Below, piece after piece: positions 7,572-12,291 of a stretch of 12,291 nucleotides of DNA; positions within the stretch are counted from its first letter, which is position 1; each line of letters opens with the position of its first letter. The notes beneath the pieces are model-generated. The model did no database searches. It was not told the DNA's origin and saw only the letters and a list, made by a program, of their open reading frames with translations. A program made the translations under genes and the position numbers. The DNA is from Sphingomonadales bacterium. GTDB lineage: Bacteria; Pseudomonadota; Alphaproteobacteria; Sphingomonadales; Sphingomonadaceae. The DNA lies in the NCBI GenBank assembly GCA_004292705.1, contig RDXA01000375.1, forward strand, positions 1 through 12,291, in the 5' to 3' direction.

Positions 7572-8252
7572 ATGTCCTACGCTAGCCAACAACAAGGATT
7601 GACCGGGCCCAAGCTCGTGTCGCTGATCATCGCATTGTCGATCGTCGGCCTCGTGGGGACGGGCATGGTTCTTTTCCTTGCCGTCGACGCCGTAAAGGAG
7701 ATGGTGGAACGCGTTACCACCGTGAACGTCGAGGAAGAGCCGCCGCCACCCGAGGAAGAGCCGCCGCCACCGGAAGAGATGCCGGAGCCGACGTCGCCGC
7801 CGCCGCCGGTCGCGCCTCCGCCACCCTTCAACATCGCGCCCAATCCTCCGCAGATGGAAACCCGTCAGGACCCGCCGCCACCGGCACCGACGCAGACCCG
7901 TCCGAGCACGGCACCTTCGGCACCTCCGGGGCCGCCGGCGCCGCCGCGGGTATCGAAGGCACGTGGCGTGCAGCCGAAGAACCAGCGCAGCTGGGCCGCG
8001 CGCATTCAGGAAAACTACCCGCGTCGTGCCGCGCAGGAAGAAATCGAGGGCACCGTCGGTGTACGGGTCACCGTGACTGCCGATGGCCGCGCGACCGGCT
8101 GTTCGGTTACCTCGTCCAGCGGCTCCGACATTCTTGACGGCGCGGCATGCAAGGACCTCGAACGCTACGGCCGGTTTGACCCGGCGCTCGACGACGACGG
8201 CAACCCGACAAACGCCAGCTGGTCGACCCGCATTACCTACAAGCTGAACTGA
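7572..8252 (+). CDS. tonB: Energy transducer TonB
   Basis: TonB links the ExbB/ExbD proton motor of the inner membrane to outer-membrane receptors that import iron chelates, vitamins and sugars. I chose ATG 7572, with GGAGAG about 10 bases upstream, giving 226 residues; a TTG 18 bases earlier is less likely. Residues ~15-38 form the single membrane anchor. Residues 54-126 are Pro/Glu then Pro/Ala rich (EEEPPPP repeats, PPPP blocks), the usual periplasm-spanning linker. Residues ~140-226 are the TonB C-terminal domain, with the YP pair (QENYPRRA), the GTVGVRVTVTADGR strand-turn and a final STRITYKLN strand. Cys177 and Cys193 could form a disulfide. The protein has no histidine at all; the Ser-x3-His of the E. 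coli anchor appears here as Ser17 and Ala21. A 21 bp near-perfect tandem duplication lies at 7731-7772. First gene of the tonB-exbB-exbD1-exbD2 operon. Confidence 0.95.
   Translation: MSYASQQQGLTGPKLVSLIIALSIVGLVGTGMVLFLAVDAVKEMVERVTTVNVEEEPPPPEEEPPPPEEMPEPTSPPPPVAPPPPFNIAPNPPQMETRQDPPPPAPTQTRPSTAPSAPPGPPAPPRVSKARGVQPKNQRSWAARIQENYPRRAAQEEIEGTVGVRVTVTADGRATGCSVTSSSGSDILDGAACKDLERYGRFDPALDDDGNPTNASWSTRITYKLN
7731..7772 (+). repeat. 21 bp tandem duplication in tonB
   Basis: Two adjacent 21 bp units (7731-7751 and 7752-7772) differ only at the last base and encode EEEPPPP twice in the TonB linker. The copies keep the reading frame, so copy number change would alter linker length without breaking the gene. 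Confidence 0.85.
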
Positions 8253-8261
8253 CGGATCAAC

Positions 8262-8286
8262 AGGCCGGCAGCCCAGCTGTCGGCCT
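8262..8286 (+). repeat. Stem-loop in the tonB-exbB gap
   Basis: A 10 bp stem (8262-8271 with 8277-8286, one G-T pair) with a 5-base loop lies between the tonB stop and the exbB ribosome binding site. No T-run follows, so it is not a classic terminator. It may block 3'-to-5' decay or mark a processing point. Confidence 0.6.
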
Positions 8287-8319
8287 CCCAACGACAATTC
8301 TTTCAAGAGGACTTTCGCA

Positions 8320-9090
8320 ATGAACCTTTACCTTCTCGCCGCCGCCGCTGGCGAAGCAGCGCCCGAAAACAAGTTCGGCTTCGTCGAAGCCATGAAGGAA
8401 GGCGGCCCGGTCGCCTGGTCGATCCTTACCGTCATGGTCATCATGTCGGTCGGCTCATTCTACATCATGTTCACCAAGCTGTTCGAGCAGAACAAGATCA
8501 TGAAGCAGTACAACACCGTGCAGAACCAGTTCTGGCGGGCTGCCAGCCTCAAGGAAGGCGCGACCAAGCTCGACAAGGACAGCGCATGGCGCCAGCTGGC
8601 CGACGATGCGGTGAAGGCTCAGGAAGACCACGGCAAGATGACCGACAGCCTCGAATCGCATGACTACATGCATGGTTCGCTCCAGCGTTCGGAAGACTCG
8701 ATCAACGCGGTGCTCGCGGGTGGTCTGCCGTTCCTCGCCACCGTGGGTGCGACCGCTCCGTTCGTCGGTCTGCTCGGCACCGTGATCGGCATCTACCGCG
8801 CGCTGATCAACATCGGCATCGCCGGTTCGGCCTCGATCGACAAGGTCGCAGGTCCGGTCGGTGAAGCGCTGATCATGACCGCGATCGGTCTGCTCGTGGC
8901 GGTTCCGGCCGTGCTCGCGTTCAACTGGCTGCAGTCGCGCAACCGTCGCATTGCTGCCATGCTGAACAGCTTCTCGACCGATCTGCTCGCTTACATGAAC
9001 TCGAACGGCGCGGTGAAGCCGGCGGTCGTGTCGGCTCCGGCAGCGAAGCCTGCTGCCAAGCCCGCCGCCGCTCCGGCTGCCAAGTCCTGA
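8320..9090 (+). CDS. exbB: ExbB, MotA/TolQ/ExbB proton channel family
   Basis: ExbB builds the inner-membrane pentamer that, with ExbD, uses the proton gradient to energise TonB. The 256-residue protein has a short N-terminal segment, a first membrane helix at ~31-52 (VAWSILTVMVIMSVGSFYIMF), a large cytoplasmic part (~53-130), and two closely spaced helices at ~133-158 and ~180-203. The family signature is clear: GGLPFLATVGATAPFVGLLGT and GPVGEALIMTAIGLLVAVPAVLA. The C-terminal ~25 residues are a low-complexity Ala/Pro/Lys tail (PAAKPAAKPAA), longer than the core family needs. The ATG at 8320 has AAGAGG 9 bases upstream. It lies 67 bp after tonB and 128 bp before exbD1, both gaps containing hairpins. 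TolQ is the main alternative, but the tonB neighbour favours ExbB. Confidence 0.95.
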   Translation: MNLYLLAAAAGEAAPENKFGFVEAMKEGGPVAWSILTVMVIMSVGSFYIMFTKLFEQNKIMKQYNTVQNQFWRAASLKEGATKLDKDSAWRQLADDAVKAQEDHGKMTDSLESHDYMHGSLQRSEDSINAVLAGGLPFLATVGATAPFVGLLGTVIGIYRALINIGIAGSASIDKVAGPVGEALIMTAIGLLVAVPAVLAFNWLQSRNRRIAAMLNSFSTDLLAYMNSNGAVKPAVVSAPAAKPAAKPAAAPAAKS

Positions 9091-9109
9091 TCGTCATTGT
9101 CGCAGGCAG

Positions 9110-9202
9110 GCGGGAGCGGCCCTTGCGTCGCTCCCGCTGCTGCCCGGCCAGTTCCCTTCGGGGCGCTGTCACCGGGCAGACATTTCAAGTCAATGTTTTG
9201 AC
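9110..9202 (+). repeat. Structured exbB-exbD1 gap with three stem-loops
   Basis: The 128 bp gap holds three inverted repeats. The first pairs 9110-9118 with 9129-9137 (9 bp). The second pairs TGCCCGG (9141-9147) with CCGGGCA (9172-9178) and encloses an inner CCC-TTCG-GGG hairpin (9154-9163), the very stable UUCG type. The third, GTCAA-TGTT-TTGAC (9189-9202), ends just before the exbD1 ribosome binding site CTAGGA. None has a terminating T-run. They may tune the amount of ExbD relative to ExbB by RNA processing, stability or partial termination. Confidence 0.65.
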
Positions 9203-9218
9203 AGGCTAGGAATTCACA

Positions 9219-9749
9219 ATGGCGATTTCTACGGGAGGCGGGGCGGATACCCCATTGTCCGACATCAACACCACGCCGTTGGTGGACGTGATGCTGGTGC
9301 TCCTGATCATCTTCCTCATCGCGGTTCCGGTCGCGATCCAGACGATCGAGAAACTGGAAATTCCGGTGTTCGAATCGGTGGAATCAAAGGACAAGGTTGA
9401 AAACCTGCTGCTGACCGTCAGCACCACCGATGCCGCCGGTCGCAGCGCCGGAGATCCGGGCTTCGAAGGCGCATCGCGTGAAGGCGAATGCAGGGTCTAC
9501 TTCAACAACATCACGCCCGTGAGCTCGGAAGAGTTGCAGAAGATGGCGTTCGACCGCCTCGATGCAATCGTCAAGCGCGCCGGCGGCGCCGAAGCGCTGA
9601 TGGAAGATCCGGAGAAGGTGCCCCAGGTCCACATCCGCGGCGACGTCAACGCGCCATGGAAGTGCGTAGCGGGCGCGATCTTCAACATCCAGATGGCGGG
9701 TTATCCGATCGTCGGGTTCATCTCGAACCCTGTCGAACCGGGTATCTGA
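9219..9749 (+). CDS. exbD: ExbD/TolR family protein, first paralogue (176 aa)
   Basis: ExbD is the periplasm-facing partner of ExbB in the TonB motor. Residues 12-23 (PLSDINTTPLVD) carry the conserved NTTPLVD motif with Asp23, the equivalent of the essential membrane Asp25 of E. coli ExbD. One membrane helix follows at ~22-40, then a periplasmic domain. At 176 residues it is longer than the usual ~140. The extra length seems to lie around 70-97 (DAAGRSAGDPGFEGASREGE) and ~120-134. Cys91 and Cys149 (GECRVYF, PWKCVAG) could form a disulfide; the second paralogue has no cysteine. The C-terminal QVHIRGDVNAPW...IQMAGYPIVGF is the standard ExbD/TolR ending. The ATG at 9219 has CTAGGA 7-8 bases upstream. 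exbD2 follows after 30 bp. Confidence 0.93.
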   Translation: MAISTGGGADTPLSDINTTPLVDVMLVLLIIFLIAVPVAIQTIEKLEIPVFESVESKDKVENLLLTVSTTDAAGRSAGDPGFEGASREGECRVYFNNITPVSSEELQKMAFDRLDAIVKRAGGAEALMEDPEKVPQVHIRGDVNAPWKCVAGAIFNIQMAGYPIVGFISNPVEPGI

Positions 9750-9779
9750 TCGCTCAAGCGAACTTAAGGAGTAACTGAC

Positions 9780-10211
9780 ATGGGTATGGCCGGAGGAAAA
9801 CTCGACGGCGAGCCGATGATGGATATGAACATGACTCCGCTGATCGACGTTTTGCTCGTTCTGCTGATCATGTTCATCATCACCATCCCGGTGGCAACGC
9901 ATTCGGTCGATATCGACCTTCCGCAGCCGCAGCCGAATGATACGCCGCCACCGATCGATCCGGTCAAGAACAAGCTGGTTCTGACCCCCCAGGACCAGAT
10001 CCTGTGGAACGGGACAGCGATCAGCGAGGGCCAGCTGGTCGAAACTCTGGCTCAGACGACCAAGATGACGCCCGAGCCCGAACTCCAGTTCGAGCCCGAA
10101 GCGCTTGCCAGCTACAGCCTTTCGGCCCGTGTGCTGCAGGACATCAAGTCATCGGGCGTGACCAAGTTCGGTTTTGTCGGCAACGACAAGTATCGCGTGT
10201 TCGGCAAGTAA
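9780..10211 (+). CDS. exbD: ExbD/TolR family protein, second paralogue (143 aa)
   Basis: This is a second ExbD in the same operon, of standard length. It carries MDMNMTPLIDVLLVLLIMF, with the motor Asp23 in the same position as in the first paralogue, one membrane helix at ~22-39, a Pro-rich stretch (PQPQPNDTPPPIDPVK, 48-63), then the periplasmic domain (KLVLTPQDQILWNGTAI, ending GVTKFGFVGNDKYRVF). Tandem exbD genes after exbB are known in Xanthomonas, where the second is needed only for some functions, so the two here may serve different substrates or form mixed motors. The ATG at 9780 has a strong TAAGGAG 8 bases upstream, the best ribosome binding site of the four operon genes. A clear terminator follows at 10265-10296. 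Confidence 0.93.
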   Translation: MGMAGGKLDGEPMMDMNMTPLIDVLLVLLIMFIITIPVATHSVDIDLPQPQPNDTPPPIDPVKNKLVLTPQDQILWNGTAISEGQLVETLAQTTKMTPEPELQFEPEALASYSLSARVLQDIKSSGVTKFGFVGNDKYRVFGK

Positions 10212-10264
10212 ACTCGTCGGACGGCCGTCATGCGGTCGTTGCCGGGTCATTGCGACATCATGAG

Positions 10265-10296
10265 GGGCGCTGCGAGTAATCGCGGCGCCCTTTTTT
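10265..10296 (+). terminator. Intrinsic terminator of the tonB-exb operon
   Basis: An 11 bp stem (10265-10275 with 10280-10290, one G-T pair) closed by a GTAA tetraloop is followed directly by six T residues (10291-10296). It lies 53 bp after exbD2 and is a typical rho-independent terminator. Confidence 0.92.
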
Positions 10297-10313
10297 CGTG
10301 GGGCAGCCAGATT

Positions 10314-10353
10314 ATGCCGGGCGTGACCGGCATCCCGGAAGATCATCCGGGAT
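10314..10353. repeat. Two abutting inverted repeats between convergent genes
   Basis: ATGCCGG (10314-10320) pairs with CCGGCAT (10327-10333), and ATCCCGG (10332-10338) pairs with CCGGGAT (10347-10353). The two 7 bp stems overlap by two bases and share the CCGG core. They lie between the operon terminator and the 3' end of the helicase gene. There is no T-run on the minus strand. They could help end helicase transcription or be a REP-like element. Confidence 0.5.
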
Positions 10354-10416
10354 CAATGATTCACGTGGAAGCGAAGCTTTGCCGCAGGCGCAAATACTTC
10401 GGGAACGCTGGTGATG

Positions 10417-12291
10417 CTAATTCCCCTCCGGCACCGGATCGGGCCGCATCGCCGCCGCGATCAGCCCCTCGGCCTCGAGCAGCAATTCGTCATCGACCGC
10501 CCCCTGCGGCACCGCCTCGCGGCCGATCATGGTCATCACCGGCACCGCCAGCGGCGAGACCCGCTCCAGCTCGACATGGACCAGTTCGGACTGCGACCGT
10601 TCGAGCAGATCGGCGAGTCGGCCAACGTCCGTCATCCGTGCCCGCGCATCGGCCCAGGCGGCCTCGATCAGCACGTGATCGGGCTCGTATTTGCGCAGCA
10701 CGTCATAGATCAGGTCGGTCGAGAAGGTGACCTGCTTGCCGGTCTTGCGCTGCCCGGGATGCTGGCGCTCGACGAGGCCCGAAATCACCGCCACCTCGCG
10801 GAAAGCGCGGCGCAGCAGGTGGCTTTCGGTGACCCACTCCACGAATTCGCCGGTGAGAATATCGGGCGATAACAAAGGCGCAGGATCGGTGACCGGCTTC
10901 AGCCCCCACACCGCGAGGCAATAGTCGTTCGCCACGAAGCCGCCGGGCAGCAGCCCGCGGTCCTCCATCCGCCGGGTGATCAGCATCCCCAGCGACTGGT
11001 TCGCGTTCCAGCCCTCGAAAGTGTAGTATGCGGTGTAGTGCTTGCCGCCATGCGGGAAGCTTTCGACCAGCAGTTCCCCCGGCGCGGGCAGGCGCGAGCG
11101 ATAGTCCTGCATCTCCAGCCATTCGCGCACATCGTCGGGGAACCGCCCCCAGCCCGCGCGGTCGGCCAGCATCGCCTGCACCCGGGTGGAAAGGTGGGTG
11201 GTCAGCGGCAGGCGCAGCCCGCCGTAACTCGGAATGGTGGCGCTCTTCTTGGCGGCGCGGACGGTGACGTCCATGTCCTTCACCCCCTCGACCTCGAGGC
11301 TCATGCCGGCGAAGAAGAAGGTGTCGCCGGGGGAAAGCTGCGCGGCGAAACGTTCCTCGACCTTGCCGAGGCTGCGGCCGTTCCTGAAACGCACCGTGAG
11401 CATCTCGCTATCGACGATGATCCCCGCGTTCATCCGGTGGCGCTGGGCCTGACTGGGATGGGCGAGCCGCCACACGCCCGCCTTGTCGCGCACGATCCGC
11501 TGGAACCGGTCATAGGCCCTGAGCGCATAGCCGCCATTGGAGACGAACCCCAAAATCCGCTGGAAGGTCTCCGCATCGACCCAGCTATAGGCGAGGCTGC
11601 TCCGCACCTCGGCCAGCAAAGCGTCCTCGTGGAACGGCCCGGCGCAGGCACAGGCCATCACGTGCTGGGCGAGCACATCGAGACTTCCCGGGCGGAAGGC
11701 CTCGCCGTCGCGCTGGCCCTCGTCCACGGCATCCTTGGCCGCCATCGCCTCGAGGAATTCGAAGCGATTGCCCGGCACCAGCACCGCGCGGCTCGGCGTG
11801 TCGAGCCGGTGCCCCGCCCGCCCGATCCGCTGGAGCAGGCGCGAGGAACCCTTGGGCGCGCCCATCTGAACCACCAGATCAATGTCGCCCCAGTCGATCC
11901 CGAGATCGAGGCTCGCGGTGCACACCAGCGCCCGCAATTCCCCGCGCGCCATCGCCTCTTCCACCTTGCGCCGCGCCTCGGTGCTGAGCGAGCCGTGGTG
12001 GATGCCGATCGGCAGATGATCCTCGTTCTCCTCCCACAGGCACTGGAAGATGAACTCGGCCAGAAAGCGCGTGTTGGTGAAGACCAGCGTGGTGCGATTG
12101 GCCTTGATCGCCGCGTAGAGCTGCGGGACGGCCCAGCGCCCAGCGTGCCCGCCCCACGGCACGCGCTCCTCCTGCGGGAGCAGGATTTCGACTTCGGGAT
12201 CGGCCCCCTCCTCGCCGATGACCAGATCGGCGGCGGTGATTTCACCGGAGCCGTCGTCCGTCTGCGGCGCGAGCCATTCCTGAAAGTCGCG
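10417..12291 (-). CDS. Ligase-associated DEXH/Lhr-type DNA helicase, C-terminal part
   Basis: The frame is open from the right edge of the window (RDFQEWLAPQTDD...), so the gene starts outside; the GTG at 12162 is internal. The visible 624 residues lack the Walker A and DEXH motifs but hold the second RecA-like domain: TLVFTNTR (~68-75), HHGSLS (98-103), the motif V-like CTASLDLGIDW (124-134) and motif VI QRIGRAGHR (154-162). After it come the winged-helix and C-terminal regions of Lhr-like helicases (GGYALRAYDRF, MNAGIIVDSEMLTVRF, LGKVEERFAAQLSPGDTFFFAG, SYGGLRLPLTTHLSTRV). The total fits the ligase-associated DEXH helicase family (about 800 residues), which usually neighbours an ATP-dependent DNA ligase and a metallo-beta-lactamase-fold exonuclease and is linked to DNA damage repair. 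Those partners would lie to the right, outside the window. It converges on the tonB operon. Confidence 0.9.
   Translation of the reverse strand, partial: RDFQEWLAPQTDDGSGEITAADLVIGEEGADPEVEILLPQEERVPWGGHAGRWAVPQLYAAIKANRTTLVFTNTRFLAEFIFQCLWEENEDHLPIGIHHGSLSTEARRKVEEAMARGELRALVCTASLDLGIDWGDIDLVVQMGAPKGSSRLLQRIGRAGHRLDTPSRAVLVPGNRFEFLEAMAAKDAVDEGQRDGEAFRPGSLDVLAQHVMACACAGPFHEDALLAEVRSSLAYSWVDAETFQRILGFVSNGGYALRAYDRFQRIVRDKAGVWRLAHPSQAQRHRMNAGIIVDSEMLTVRFRNGRSLGKVEERFAAQLSPGDTFFFAGMSLEVEGVKDMDVTVRAAKKSATIPSYGGLRLPLTTHLSTRVQAMLADRAGWGRFPDDVREWLEMQDYRSRLPAPGELLVESFPHGGKHYTAYYTFEGWNANQSLGMLITRRMEDRGLLPGGFVANDYCLAVWGLKPVTDPAPLLSPDILTGEFVEWVTESHLLRRAFREVAVISGLVERQHPGQRKTGKQVTFSTDLIYDVLRKYEPDHVLIEAAWADARARMTDVGRLADLLERSQSELVHVELERVSPLAVPVMTMIGREAVPQGAVDDELLLEAEGLIAAAMRPDPVPEGN

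Noticed and set aside
9198..9226. TTGACA at 9198 as the -35 box of an exbD1 promoter
   Set aside because: The sequence 17 bases later is inside the coding region and does not resemble a -10 box. The TTGACA forms one arm of a hairpin instead.
10411..10872. A 153-codon plus-strand frame
   Set aside because: Antisense to the helicase C-terminal domain, with His/Arg/Asp-rich shadow composition and no ribosome binding site.

Overview
This 12.3 kb window is GC-rich and densely coded. It looks like the chromosome of an alphaproteobacterium of the order Sphingomonadales, most likely Erythrobacter-like. The reasons are the form of the TonB protein (short cytoplasmic start, one membrane helix, long Pro/Glu stretch, a C-terminal domain with two cysteines), the tonB-exbB-exbD-exbD gene order, the hom/glpX pairing, and several secreted proteins of a type I associate with sphingomonads. 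This placement is inference; no rRNA or marker search was possible. I see no mobile element, tRNA, rRNA or CRISPR array.

Layout. (1) 1-1018, plus strand: the last ~338 codons of groEL, followed by four consecutive stem-loops, the last a strong intrinsic terminator (1137-1170). (2) 1273-2508, minus: a secreted protein of unknown function with Met/Gly-rich patches, convergent with groEL. (3) 2722-4132, minus: glpX (class II fructose-1,6-bisphosphatase) with a small three-helix membrane protein 7 bp downstream. (4) 4210-4863, plus: a small secreted four-cysteine protein, divergent from glpX and convergent with hom. (5) 4909-7176, minus: an unknown secreted protein followed after about 60 bp by hom (homoserine dehydrogenase). 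(6) 7572-10211, plus: the energy-transducing operon tonB-exbB-exbD1-exbD2, ending in a clear intrinsic terminator (10265-10296). (7) 10417-12291, minus: the C-terminal ~624 residues of an Lhr-type helicase of the ligase-associated DNA repair class, running off the right edge.

How the genes work together. The TonB operon is the clear functional unit. ExbB and two ExbD paralogues would form the proton-driven inner-membrane motor, and TonB carries the energy to outer-membrane receptors. Its 5' leader holds a possible 17-codon leader peptide with an excellent ribosome binding site, whose stop codon lies in a GCAA-capped hairpin just before the tonB ribosome binding site. The tonB-exbB and exbB-exbD1 gaps hold clear stem-loops and the exbD1-exbD2 gap a very small one. 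glpX and hom belong to central carbon and aspartate-family amino acid metabolism and are housekeeping genes, but an opposite-strand secreted gene splits the usual hom-glpX neighbourhood.

I did not find a convincing wholly new system. The best leads are the tonB leader peptide/hairpin arrangement, the histidine-free TonB, the structured gaps of the operon, the hairpin array behind groEL, and the lineage-type secreted proteins of unknown function.
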